From Halomonas sp. CH40 (GTDB lineage Bacteria > Pseudomonadota > Gammaproteobacteria > Pseudomonadales > Halomonadaceae): a stretch of DNA of 64,000 nt. The notes below the pieces were generated by a model. The model was not told the origin of the DNA and made no database searches. It was given only the letters and a program-made list of their open reading frames with translations. The stretch lies in the NCBI GenBank assembly GCA_041875495.1, contig CP112982.1, positions 3,472,001 to 3,536,000 on the forward strand, in the 5' to 3' direction. Positions 9,036 through 17,725 of this stretch are shown here, in pieces. A program made the position numbers and the translations under genes. The stretch's first letter is position 1, and the number at the start of each line of letters is the position of its first letter.

Positions 9036-9812
9036 ATGAGCAAGTTTGCCCACGAAGAAGTTCTCAGCGTTCACCACTGGAACGACACCTTATTCAGTTT
9101 TCGCACCACAAGGGGGCGCAGCCTGCGCTTCAAAAACGGCCAGTTTGTGATGATTGGACTGGAAGTGGACGGCAAACCTCTGATGCGTGCTTACTCGATT
9201 GCCAGCCCTAACTATGAAGATCACCTGGAGTTTTTCAGCATTAAGGTGCCGGATGGCCCGCTGACCTCGCGTCTGCAGCATCTGGAAGTTGGCGACAAGA
9301 TCATGGTCAGCCGTAAACCCACCGGCACCCTGGTCACTGATGATCTGCTGCCTGGCCGCAACCTTTACCTGCTCTCAACCGGTACTGGCCTTGCGCCCTT
9401 CATGAGCCTGATTCTTGACCCGGAAGTCTACGAGCGTTTTGAAAAGGTCGTACTGGTACACGGCGTGCGCGAAACGTCTGAGCTTGCCTACGCTGACTTT
9501 ATCACCCAGGACATGCCTGCCCACGAGTATCTGGGCGAAGAAATTGCTGAAAAACTGGTGTATTACCCGACGGTTACCCGTGAAGAGTTCCACACCATGG
9601 GGCGCCTGACCGACCATATCCGCAGCGGAAAACTGTTTGACGACACTGGCCTGCCGACCATCGACCCGCGCCAGGATCGCGCCATGATCTGCGGCAGCCC
9701 CTCGATGCTGGATGACACCAGCGCCCTGCTGGATGAACTGGGTCTGAATATCTCACCGCGTATGGGTGAACCCGGCGACTATGTGATTGAACGGGCGTTT
9801 GTTGAGAAGTGA
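9036..9812 (+). CDS. fpr: Ferredoxin--NADP+ reductase
   Basis: FAD-dependent ferredoxin/flavodoxin-NADP+ reductase of the bacterial subclass, 258 residues. The FAD-binding signature RAYSIASPNYEDHLEFF (about residues 50-66) and the NADP-binding LLSTGTGLAPFMSLI are clear, and the tail ends in VIERAFVEK as in subclass I bacterial FPRs. It delivers electrons between NADPH and ferredoxin or flavodoxin, often in oxidative stress and Fe-S biogenesis. ATG follows CCGGAGACACC. It is divergent from finR and terminates at the hairpin at 9865-9912. Confidence 0.93.
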   Translation: MSKFAHEEVLSVHHWNDTLFSFRTTRGRSLRFKNGQFVMIGLEVDGKPLMRAYSIASPNYEDHLEFFSIKVPDGPLTSRLQHLEVGDKIMVSRKPTGTLVTDDLLPGRNLYLLSTGTGLAPFMSLILDPEVYERFEKVVLVHGVRETSELAYADFITQDMPAHEYLGEEIAEKLVYYPTVTREEFHTMGRLTDHIRSGKLFDDTGLPTIDPRQDRAMICGSPSMLDDTSALLDELGLNISPRMGEPGDYVIERAFVEK

Positions 9813-9864
9813 GTGGTTGAGGCATTAAGCGCTTATCCTCAGATAAGGCCTCTACAAAAAAGCA

Positions 9865-9912
9865 AAACCCCTGCCAGACACAGCGCTGGCAGGGGCTTTG
9901 GCGTCTTTTTTG
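9865..9912. terminator. Bidirectional terminator between fpr and the PII gene
   Basis: CCCCTGCCAG (9868-9877) pairs with CTGGCAGGGG (9886-9895); A-tract to the left, T-rich run to the right (TTT then GGCGTCTTTTTT). It can end both fpr (rightward) and the leftward PII gene. Confidence 0.85.
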
Positions 9913-9915
9913 GCT

Positions 9916-10340
<425 letters not shown>

Positions 10341-10522
10341 GATCTCAATCGATGCCCTTTAGCATACACCGCCACCCCCCGATAATGAAAAGCTGATTGA
10401 AAGTAGACAGGCAAAGGCCGTTGCTACAAGCGGGAATGTGTCCAAGGCCCCCATACTCAAAAAATTGCAAAACAAGCCATTCTGGCTACACTGGCCAGTG
10501 ATAGCTCTTAATTCCTGCGAGT

Positions 10523-10870
10523 ATGACCATGAAAACCGTGACGGCCGTTGAGGCCAAGAACAACTTTGGCCGCATGCTGGAGGCGACCCACCGTGAGCCG
10601 GTGATGGTAACGAAGAACAACCGCGAGATCGCGGCGATGTTCTCGATTCAGGATGTTCAGGCTTTGGCGGATACTTTCCTGGCCGACCCGCTCAAGGCCG
10701 AGGTGGCAGAGGGCAAACGCTCCGTGCTTGATGCACTTATGGCGCAACTGGAGATCAACCGACGGCTGGAGGCCGGACGCAAGGCGATTGCTGAGGGCAA
10801 TGGTGTTGTTGCCGATGACACCTATTTTGCATCGCTGCGCGACCGCGCCCTGTCGCGTATTTCCTTATAG
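10523..10870 (+). CDS. Type II antitoxin, Phd/YefM family
   Basis: A 115-residue Phd/YefM-type antitoxin. The N-terminal DNA-binding half shows TVTAVEAKNNFGRMLEATHREPVMVTK-like family sequence, with EIAAMFSI following; the C-terminal half is the toxin-neutralising tail. An ATG two codons downstream (10529) is an alternative start. It is followed after six bases by a ParE/RelE-type toxin gene that carries a frameshift. The antitoxin itself is intact, so it may still autorepress or act as a solitary antitoxin. The pair sits between two PII genes. Confidence 0.82.
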   Translation: MTMKTVTAVEAKNNFGRMLEATHREPVMVTKNNREIAAMFSIQDVQALADTFLADPLKAEVAEGKRSVLDALMAQLEINRRLEAGRKAIAEGNGVVADDTYFASLRDRALSRISL

Positions 10871-10876
10871 CTCCGT

Positions 10877-11163
10877 ATGAAGGGCGCGACAATCATCCTA
10901 TCTCCCGAGGTAGACGCGGCGATCCTGCGCCTGATCGACTATGTGGATCCCAGCGAAATCCCGGATGTGGTGAATTTCCTTGAGGACATTCACCAGCGCA
11001 TGGCGCGCGTGCTTTCGGACTTCCCCGAGAGCGGGGCGCCCTTTCAGGGCCAGGTACGCTTTCTCTCGCTTGAAGGCTACACCTACACCTCTACGAATTT
11101 CAGGAAGACACCAACGAGGTGCATGTGCTGGATCTCATGATGCCAGGACAAAACTGGCGGTAG
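10877..11163 (+). pseudogene. Frameshifted ParE/RelE-superfamily toxin
   Basis: The frame starting at 10877 reads like a ParE/RelE toxin (LSPEVDAAILRLIDYVD, IHQRMARVLSDFPESG, QVRFLSLEGYTYT) and then drops out of frame at about 11085-11092, ending at 11140 after 87 residues. In a shifted frame the expected toxin end follows at once: LYEFQEDTNEVHVLDL and MMPGQNWR, stop at 11161-11163. Removing two bases from the ACACC run (the sequence is TACACCTACACCTCTACG) restores a 94-residue toxin. The frame-restored C-terminus contains residues normally needed by this superfamily, so the toxin is probably inactive unless a sequencing error or slippage is involved. Confidence 0.8.
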
Positions 11164-11220
11164 AGCGCGCAGACCTCGCTCCTTCATGCCCTTCACGTTC
11201 CTGGCATATCGTGACCCACA

Positions 11221-11246
11221 AAAAAGCCTCCCGTAATGGGAGGCCA
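11221..11246 (-). terminator. Rho-independent terminator of glnK-amtB
   Basis: Read leftward: GCCTCCC, loop ATTAC, GGGAGGC, then TTTTTTG. The 7-bp stem is perfect and the T-tract follows directly, 33 bases after the amtB stop. Confidence 0.88.
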
Positions 11247-11278
11247 AGAGGAGTACGTCACTTTTTACATGGCATCGC

Positions 11279-12529
11279 TTATTTGTTGGAAGCACTGAAC
11301 TCCGGATAGGCTTCCATACCACATTCAGCAATGTCGACGCCTTCGTATTCTTCCTCTTCGGTGACACGAATACCCATCACCGCCTTGAGAATCAGCCAGA
11401 CAATCAGGCTGGCAATGAAGACCCAGGCAAAGATACCGGCCATACCGATGATCTGCGCACCGAAGGTGGCATCGGCATTGGTCAGCGGTACTGCCAGACA
11501 GCCCCAGATACCGACCACACCGTGTACGGAGATCGCACCGACAGGATCATCCAGCTTCAGCTTGTCGAGCATCACGATAGAGACGACCACCAGCAGACCA
11601 CCGACAACACCGATCAGCATGGCGCCCAGCGCGGTGGGAGCTGAAGGCCCTGCGGTAATCGCTACCAGACCCGCCAGGCCACCGTTAAGTGCCATGGTCA
11701 AATCCGCCTTGCGGAACCACAGCTTGGCCAGGATCAGGGCTGCAATCACACCACCAGCCGCCGCTGCGTTGGTATTTACCATGACCTGTGCGACCGCATT
11801 GGCAGAGCCGACGTCAGACATCTTCAGTTCAGAACCGCCGTTGAAACCAAACCAGCCCATCCACAGGATAAAGGTACCCAGTGTGGCCAGCGGCAGGTTG
11901 GCGCCTGGAATCGCACGGATGGAGCCATCCTTGCCGTATTTGCCCTTACGTGGGCCAAGTACCAGAACACCCGCCAGTGCCGCTGCTGCACCAGCCATGT
12001 GAACAATGCCGGAACCCGCGTAATCAGAGAAGCCGATAGCGCTGATCCAGCCACCGCCCCAGGTCCAGTAGCCGGAAACCGGATAGATCACAGCGGTCAT
12101 CACAACGGCAAAGGCCAGGAAGGCCCACAGCTTCATACGCTCTGCCACGGCGCCCGAAACAATCGACATCGCCGTCGCCACAAACACCACCTGGAAGAAG
12201 AAGTCGGAGCGCATGGAATAGTAGGGTGCATCATCGCCGCCAGCCGTCACGGCATCCACGCTGTTTTCAGCGCCAATCAGGAAACCCAGGTTGGGGATAA
12301 AGCCGCCTTCGGCGCTTGAATACATCAGGTAGTAGCCCACCAGCAGGTACATGGTGCAGGCAATCGCAAACAGGGCAACGTTCTTGGTCAGGATTTCAGC
12401 GGTGTTCTTGGAGCGGACAAGACCGGCTTCCAGCATTGAGAACCCAGCGGCCATCCACATGACCAGAATACCGCATATCAAGAAGTAGAAAGTATCGAGC
12501 GCGTAACTCAGCTCTGCAAACTCGTTCAT
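11279..12529 (-). CDS. amtB: Ammonium transporter AmtB
   Basis: Amt/Rh family ammonium channel, 416 residues with about eleven membrane segments. Family landmarks include WMAAGFSMLEAGLVRSKN near the N-terminus, GAVAERMKLWAF, DYAGSGIVHMAGAAAALAG (with the pore-lining His pair region) and FGFNGGSEL. No cleavable signal peptide is evident. It is the second gene of a leftward glnK-amtB operon, 43 bases after glnK, and ends in a strong terminator. PII binding to the cytoplasmic face is expected to block transport when nitrogen is plentiful. The sigma-54 promoter upstream of glnK should drive it. Confidence 0.95.
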   Translation of the reverse strand: MNEFAELSYALDTFYFLICGILVMWMAAGFSMLEAGLVRSKNTAEILTKNVALFAIACTMYLLVGYYLMYSSAEGGFIPNLGFLIGAENSVDAVTAGGDDAPYYSMRSDFFFQVVFVATAMSIVSGAVAERMKLWAFLAFAVVMTAVIYPVSGYWTWGGGWISAIGFSDYAGSGIVHMAGAAAALAGVLVLGPRKGKYGKDGSIRAIPGANLPLATLGTFILWMGWFGFNGGSELKMSDVGSANAVAQVMVNTNAAAAGGVIAALILAKLWFRKADLTMALNGGLAGLVAITAGPSAPTALGAMLIGVVGGLLVVVSIVMLDKLKLDDPVGAISVHGVVGIWGCLAVPLTNADATFGAQIIGMAGIFAWVFIASLIVWLILKAVMGIRVTEEEEYEGVDIAECGMEAYPEFSASNK

Positions 12530-12572
12530 CGGACAGTCTCCATCAGGCTAGAATCAAGGGGTGAAAGCGGGC

Positions 12573-13037
<465 letters not shown>

Positions 13038-13253
13038 TTAATACGATTATTCACATTCCTATGTGCTATCAGGGCGCACTCTGCCAGCCGTCAACACTGA
13101 ACATGCACCAAAAAAGAGCGCTCAATTTACGGCACTGCATCATTTCAACTCATACAGCGGGCCAGGATTTTTTTAATCAAAAGAGTCCTGACACATGCGC
13201 GTTGGCGCTGTGTTGCGTATCCTTGGGATAGCCCACTCGAAAGGAGAAAAATC

Positions 13254-13619
13254 ATGATGCCCCACGACCGTATCGGCCAACTGGCACAACAGATCGGCGA
13301 GCGCCTGCAGAATGCCTCGCAAGCCCCGGAAGATATTCAGAAAGGTGTCCAGCAGGTGGTACGCGGCGCCTTTGACCGCCTGGAGCTGGTGTCACGGGAA
13401 GATTTCGATATCCTGATGGATGTGCTGCAACGCACCCGTGCCCGCGTCGAAGCCTTGGAAAGCCAGGTCGCCGCGCTTGAAGCCGCACTGGATAATGATG
13501 AGCAGGACGCATCGTCGGCAGATACAACGGCCTCATCAGCCCCAATTGAAACTGATGAAGAGCTTTCCAACGCAGCACCTGAAACCACCACCACTCGTCG
13601 TGAAGGTGATGACCAGTGA
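13254..13619 (+). CDS. ubiK: Ubiquinone biosynthesis accessory factor UbiK
   Basis: Small coiled-coil protein of the UbiK (BMFP, formerly DUF526/YqiC) family, which assists the Ubi enzyme complex in late ubiquinone synthesis. Residues 1-80 contain the family core (IGQLAQQIGERL, VVRGAFDRLELVSREDFDI, RARVEALESQVAALEAAL). The tail after about residue 82 is rich in Thr, Ser and acidic residues and is a low-complexity extension. AAGGAG lies seven bases before the ATG; a second ATG follows immediately. It is next to comM, the usual gammaproteobacterial neighbour. Confidence 0.88.
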   Translation: MMPHDRIGQLAQQIGERLQNASQAPEDIQKGVQQVVRGAFDRLELVSREDFDILMDVLQRTRARVEALESQVAALEAALDNDEQDASSADTTASSAPIETDEELSNAAPETTTTRREGDDQ

Positions 13620-13657
13620 TATAGGCTGTATGAACTAACACAGAGCGAGGGAACGCC

Positions 13658-15175
13658 ATGACACTAGCGATTGTCGCCACTCGGGCCGGGCTGGGGCTGG
13701 AAGCCCCACCGGTGCACGTTGAGGTTCATCTTGCCAATGGCCTGCCGGGGCTGACATTGGTGGGATTGCCGGAAGCCGCCGTCAAGGAAAGCCGCGAACG
13801 GGTACGTAGCGCCCTGGTCAACGCAGGCTTTGACTTTCCCAACACCCGGCGGATTACCCTGAACCTGGCGCCCGCCGACCTGCCCAAGGAAGGCGGTCGC
13901 TTTGATCTGCCTATTGCTCTGGGCATTCTCGCGGCCTCCGGCCAGATTCCGGTTGAAGCGCTGGAAGGCATGGAATGCACCGGGGAGCTGGCGCTGGATG
14001 GCAAACTGCGCGCCGTACCCGGCGTACTGCCTTTTGCCCTGGCCACCAAGGCTGCTGGCAACATTCTGATTGTGCCGCGCACCTGTGCCGATGAAGCCGC
14101 CCTGGCTGGCGAATCGCTCAAGGTACTGCCCGCCGATTCGCTCTGGGAAGTGGTCGCTCACTTACTCGGGCAGACACCCATTCAGCCACACCGCCTGGCG
14201 ACTCCGCCCACGGCCAAGGCGCCCATCGCCGATCTGGCGGATGTGCGTGGCCAGCAGCAGGCCCGTCGCGCCCTGGAAGTCGCTGCTGCTGGGGGCCACA
14301 ACCTGCTGTTTGCTGGCCCACCCGGCACTGGCAAGACGATGCTCGCCAGCCGCCTGCCCGGCATTCTTCCCCCACTTTCCGACGATGATGCCCTGGCCGT
14401 GGCGGCGGTACGCTCCGTCTGCGGCATGGCGCTGGATGAACATTGGGGGCAACGCCCGTTCCGCCAGCCTCACCATAGCGCCAGCGCTGCGGCCCTGGTC
14501 GGCGGTGGTTCAAAACCCAAACCCGGCGAAATTTCCCTCGCTCACAAGGGCGTGCTGTTTCTTGATGAGCTGCCGGAGTTTTCGCGCCATGTGCTGGAGG
14601 TACTTCGTCAGCCACTGGAAACCGGGGAAATACATCTGTCCCGCGCCAACCATGAACGCCGATATCCTGCCCAATTTCAATTGGTTGCCGCCATGAACCC
14701 TTGCCCCTGCGGGCATTTGGGTGACCCGCGCCAGCGCTGCCAGTGCAGCGCCTCACAGATCCAGCGCTATCAGGCGCGGCTTTCCGGCCCGCTTTTGGAC
14801 CGTATCGACCTTCAGGTAGAAGTCCCCGCCCTTCCGCCGGAGCAGCTCACCGCCCAGACCGAAGGGGAATCCTCCGCCGCCGTGCGCCAACGGGTAATGG
14901 CCGCCCGCAAGCGACAGATGGCAAGAGGCGCGCTCAACAGCCAGCTCAGCGGCAAAGCCCTGGAAGCCGCCTGCGACCTCAACGATGAAGAACGCGCCTG
15001 GCTGGCCGGTGTGCTGGAAAAACTCAAGCTCTCCGCCCGCGCCTACCACCGGGTACTGCGGGTCGCACTAACCCTGGCGGATCTGCAGGGAGAACCCAAA
15101 CCCACCCAGCCACATCTGATCGAAGCCATCGGCTACCGCCAGTTGGATAGGTTATTGAAGGGGGGGATGAAATAG
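13658..15175 (+). CDS. comM: YifB/ComM-family Mg chelatase-like AAA+ ATPase
   Basis: ComM is a hexameric helicase that promotes branch migration during natural transformation. The 505-residue protein has the N-terminal ChlI-like domain (RVRSALVNAGFDFPN, NLAPADLPKEGGRFDLPIA), Walker A GPPGTGKT at residues 220-227, LFLDELPEF as Walker B, and the cysteine cluster CPCGHLGDPRQRCQCS. The C-terminal region is intact and ends RQLDRLLKGGMK. The last 69 coding bases are duplicated 695 bp downstream, after higBA, so the current 3' end may be hybrid. It follows ubiK by 38 bases with GAGGGAACGCC before the ATG. Confidence 0.93.
   Translation: MTLAIVATRAGLGLEAPPVHVEVHLANGLPGLTLVGLPEAAVKESRERVRSALVNAGFDFPNTRRITLNLAPADLPKEGGRFDLPIALGILAASGQIPVEALEGMECTGELALDGKLRAVPGVLPFALATKAAGNILIVPRTCADEAALAGESLKVLPADSLWEVVAHLLGQTPIQPHRLATPPTAKAPIADLADVRGQQQARRALEVAAAGGHNLLFAGPPGTGKTMLASRLPGILPPLSDDDALAVAAVRSVCGMALDEHWGQRPFRQPHHSASAAALVGGGSKPKPGEISLAHKGVLFLDELPEFSRHVLEVLRQPLETGEIHLSRANHERRYPAQFQLVAAMNPCPCGHLGDPRQRCQCSASQIQRYQARLSGPLLDRIDLQVEVPALPPEQLTAQTEGESSAAVRQRVMAARKRQMARGALNSQLSGKALEAACDLNDEERAWLAGVLEKLKLSARAYHRVLRVALTLADLQGEPKPTQPHLIEAIGYRQLDRLLKGGMK
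15098..15166 (+). repeat. comM 3'-end direct repeat, copy 1 (inside comM)
   Basis: This 69-base segment ending in the G-run of comM recurs at 15793-15860. The two copies differ at about six positions, all but one of them C/T transitions, plus one G in the G-run. It is the left boundary of a segment that contains only higBA. Confidence 0.85.
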
Positions 15176-15186
15176 AAAATAGCATG

Positions 15187-15207
15187 GTATAACGCCAGGC
15201 GTTATAC
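15187..15207. promoter_or_regulatory. Perfect palindromic operator upstream of higBA
   Basis: GTATAACGCC-A-GGCGTTATAC is a perfect 10-bp inverted repeat around one base. It lies 30 bases before higB and probably binds the HigA antitoxin for autorepression, overlapping the promoter. Confidence 0.75.
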
Positions 15208-15237
15208 TTATCAAAGTGATGCCATCAGGGAAAAGGC

Positions 15238-15519
15238 ATGATTAAAAGCTTCAAGGATCGTCAAGCAGCGTTGATCGCTGAAGGGAATGTATCGCGTAAG
15301 CTGCCACATACTATGCAGCGCAATGCGCTGAAAAAATTACGCCAGCTTGATGCTGCCAGCACGCTTGATGATCTGCGTATTTCGCCCGGCAATCGCTTGG
15401 AGTCATTGTCTGGCGATCGCGAAGGTCAATATAGCATCCGCATCAATGACCAATGGCGTTTGTGCTTTTGTTTCAGTAACGGCGATGCTTATGATGTCGA
15501 AATTATTGATTATCACTGA
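15238..15519 (+). CDS. higB: HigB-type toxin (RelE superfamily)
   Basis: A 93-residue ribosome-dependent mRNA interferase of the HigB type. It starts MIKSFKDRQAALI and carries the family core ALKKLRQLDAA, LRISPGNRLESLSGDREGQ and YSIRINDQWRLCF, ending VEIIDYH. Length is normal. As usual for hig loci the toxin gene comes first and the antitoxin follows after 14 bases. A palindromic operator lies upstream. The reading frame is intact. The module is flanked by copies of the comM 3' end, which indicates acquisition. Confidence 0.9.
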   Translation: MIKSFKDRQAALIAEGNVSRKLPHTMQRNALKKLRQLDAASTLDDLRISPGNRLESLSGDREGQYSIRINDQWRLCFCFSNGDAYDVEIIDYH

Positions 15520-15533
15520 ACAGGAGACCGAGC

Positions 15534-15794
15534 ATGGCCAAACTGCCTAACATCCATCCTGGCGAAATTTTATATGAAGATTTTATGCAGCCCATGGGGC
15601 TGAGTAAAAATGCATTAGCCAGCAAAATGGGCGTGCCCGCCACGCGTATCGGTGAGATCACACTGGGTCGTCGCGCGATTACCGCTGACACTGATTTACG
15701 CTTGGCGCGTGTTCTTGGCACTAGCGAAGGCTACTGGCTACGCTTGCAAAATGCCTACGATCTGGAAGAAGCTCGTCGCCATCTAGTGGCCTAA
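15534..15794 (+). CDS. higA: HigA-type antitoxin
   Basis: An 86-residue HTH antitoxin of the VapI/HigA type: NIHPGEILYEDFMQPMGLSK, then the helix-turn-helix (ALASKMGVPATRIGEITLGRR) and a C-terminal YWLRLQNAYDLEEARR typical of HigA. It follows higB with AGGAGACCGAGC before its ATG. Its TAA overlaps the start of the downstream comM repeat by two bases. Confidence 0.92.
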   Translation: MAKLPNIHPGEILYEDFMQPMGLSKNALASKMGVPATRIGEITLGRRAITADTDLRLARVLGTSEGYWLRLQNAYDLEEARRHLVA

Positions 15795-15860
15795 ACCCAC
15801 CCAGCTACACTTGACTGAAGCCATCGGCTACCGCCAGCTGGATAGGTTATTGAAGGGGGG
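15793..15860 (+). repeat. comM 3'-end direct repeat, copy 2 (after higA)
   Basis: This copy keeps the comM reading frame: it translates as KPTQLHLTEAIGYRQLD then RLLKGG and its own TAA. It therefore looks like a genuine comM 3' end displaced from its gene, with sequence differences that imply a second allele rather than a recent duplication. Confidence 0.85.
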
Positions 15861-15868
15861 TTAAAGGT

Positions 15869-16438
15869 TTAGCGCAGCGCGTTGACCGCCTCGATCACCC
15901 GCTGGCAAAGGGCGTCAAGCTGTTCGGCCTGTGCCGATTCCTTGAGCGCGCCATTATCGTCGAAGGCATTGCCTGCGCCCGGCAACGTCATGGCTGGCGG
16001 AATAACCACCAGGTTGAGGTTATGCATCAGTTGTTGAACACCGGCCATGGCGCGAATACCGCCCAGGCCACCCGGTGAGGCGCCCAGCAGACCGGCTGGT
16101 TTGCCAGCAAACAGGGCAAGCCCCGGCGTGTTGTCATCAGGGCGCGACAGCCAGTCCAGGGTGTTTTTCAGCAGCGGCGTGATAAAGCCATTGTACTCAG
16201 GGGAAGAAATCACCACGCCGTCATGCTCGGCCAGCATCTCACGCAGCTTGACCACGTTTTCCGGCATGCCCTGCGCTTCAATATCTTCATCAAACAAGGG
16301 GCAAGGGTAATCCTTCAGGTCGATAAAGGTTGCTTCACCGCCCAATGCCTCAATGCGCTTGGCCGCCAGTTGAGCAAAGCACTTGTTAAGCGAACCTGTG
16401 CGTGCGCTGCCTGCAAATACCAGTATTTTTTTAGCCAT
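15869..16438 (-). CDS. NAD(P)H-dependent FMN reductase
   Basis: Flavodoxin-like NADPH-dependent FMN reductase family (ChrR/YieF type), 189 residues. The phosphate-binding loop is GSARTGSLNK (residues 9-18), with the family motifs SSPEYNGFITPLLKN and GLLGASPGGLGG. It reduces FMN or quinones and possibly chromate. I start at the ATG giving MAKKILVF (16438), because AGGAG is six bases upstream; the earlier ATG at 16444 is too close. It stands alone. Confidence 0.88.
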   Translation of the reverse strand: MAKKILVFAGSARTGSLNKCFAQLAAKRIEALGGEATFIDLKDYPCPLFDEDIEAQGMPENVVKLREMLAEHDGVVISSPEYNGFITPLLKNTLDWLSRPDDNTPGLALFAGKPAGLLGASPGGLGGIRAMAGVQQLMHNLNLVVIPPAMTLPGAGNAFDDNGALKESAQAEQLDALCQRVIEAVNALR

Positions 16439-16535
16439 ATGCATCTCCTTTTGATGTTCAGCGTTCAGAGGAAGTTAAAAGTTATACATGGAAACGATAC
16501 CCAAGGTAGCAAATATAACTTCTGTTAACATCCTT

Positions 16536-17510
16536 TCAACTTAACTGATCGATAAAGCGATCCAGCCGCTCAAACAGTTCATGGCGAATCGGCTCTGCCT
16601 CATTGACCAAATGGTGGCGCGCCTCCGGGTGGCGATGTATCTCCGCCTGGGGAAATTTTTCCGCCAGTACCGTCAGGTTCCACTCCCAGTCGACCGTGAG
16701 ATCCTGTTCGCCCTGCAGAATCAGAGTAGGCACCGAGACCGGCGGATAGGCCAGCAGCTGTGGCATCCAGCGGCGCATGGCGCTCACCCAGCCAACGTTG
16801 ATCTTGTCAGGTTGCAGCGGGTCTTGTTCACGCAGGAAAAGCGCAAAGGCCTCATCGGTTGAGTTGGCACGGTATTTACGCGGGATTTCCTTGATAAAGG
16901 GGCTAACCACACGATGCACCCAGCTGGACTGCGTCCATCCCCAGGGCCTTACCAGCGGTGCCAACAGCACCAGCCCTGACCAAGGCGACGGGTTGCCGTG
17001 GGTGAGCGCATCGGTGGCCAGAATCGCAGCACCCGTGCTTTGGCCGATACCTAGCCAGGGCACTGGCGCCAGGGATTCTGCCTGCAGCCGGGTTTGTAAG
17101 GCGCTCAGACAATGCTGATACTCCTTGAAGTCATCAATTGCTGCCCTGGGACCGCTGGAAAGCCCGTGACCCGGCAGATCCCACAGCACCACTCGCCAGT
17201 TTTTTGCCAACAGACGTTCAAGCAGATGGCGATAAAGCCCTAGATGATCAAAATAACCGTGAACCACAAAGGCCGTGCCCGAAGGTTCGGGCGGGCTCCA
17301 CACCTGGCACCAGAGGGAAAAGTGCCCAGCGTCGATAAAACCAGCGTGAACCAGACTGGTATCGGCCAGCAAGGTTTCCAGCCCATAGTGGGCGAAATAG
17401 TCCTCAAGCGCCTGGGCCAAGGCACTGCCCGGATGCAAGGGCTTGAGTGAGGCTTCATCCGGTGAGACGGAGAAAATCCCTGCAAGATGTTGAAAATCCT
17501 CTAAGTGCAT
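16536..17510 (-). CDS. Alpha/beta hydrolase, lysophospholipase / monoacylglycerol lipase type
   Basis: Serine hydrolase of the Hydrolase_4 family, about 324 residues. The oxyanion/HG motif is VVHGYFDHLGLY, the lid-side LPGHGLSSG follows, the nucleophile elbow is GIGQSTGAA (G-x-S-x-G), and the C-terminal acid and histidine are in LQGEQDLTVDWEW and EARHHLVNE. Its best match by motif is PldB-like lysophospholipase. I start at ATG 17510, seven bases after AGGAG; a GTG two codons earlier is possible. No signal peptide, so cytoplasmic. Confidence 0.84.
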   Translation of the reverse strand: MHLEDFQHLAGIFSVSPDEASLKPLHPGSALAQALEDYFAHYGLETLLADTSLVHAGFIDAGHFSLWCQVWSPPEPSGTAFVVHGYFDHLGLYRHLLERLLAKNWRVVLWDLPGHGLSSGPRAAIDDFKEYQHCLSALQTRLQAESLAPVPWLGIGQSTGAAILATDALTHGNPSPWSGLVLLAPLVRPWGWTQSSWVHRVVSPFIKEIPRKYRANSTDEAFALFLREQDPLQPDKINVGWVSAMRRWMPQLLAYPPVSVPTLILQGEQDLTVDWEWNLTVLAEKFPQAEIHRHPEARHHLVNEAEPIRHELFERLDRFIDQLS

Positions 17511-17725
17511 GCTCACTCTCCTTGCCGAGCCGCTGCGGGTCTAACGTGAAAGTATAATCTTTTGGTCGAGCATGATAGGGCTTTAACGGCTATGCTGTTT
17601 ACACGACAGTGCATTTATGGAATTATTTTCCAAAATTGTAGTTTGTTACTCAAAATCCTATTGACCTGCGTGGCCAGCGTTTGCTTTCTGCTCGCCGCGC
17701 TTACCTGACAGACAGGAGAATTTTC

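Noticed and set aside
13664-14756. Long antisense ORFs opposite comM
   Set aside because: They are shadows of a GC-rich real gene; no family motifs. The same applies to long antisense ORFs across glcB and the polyol operon.
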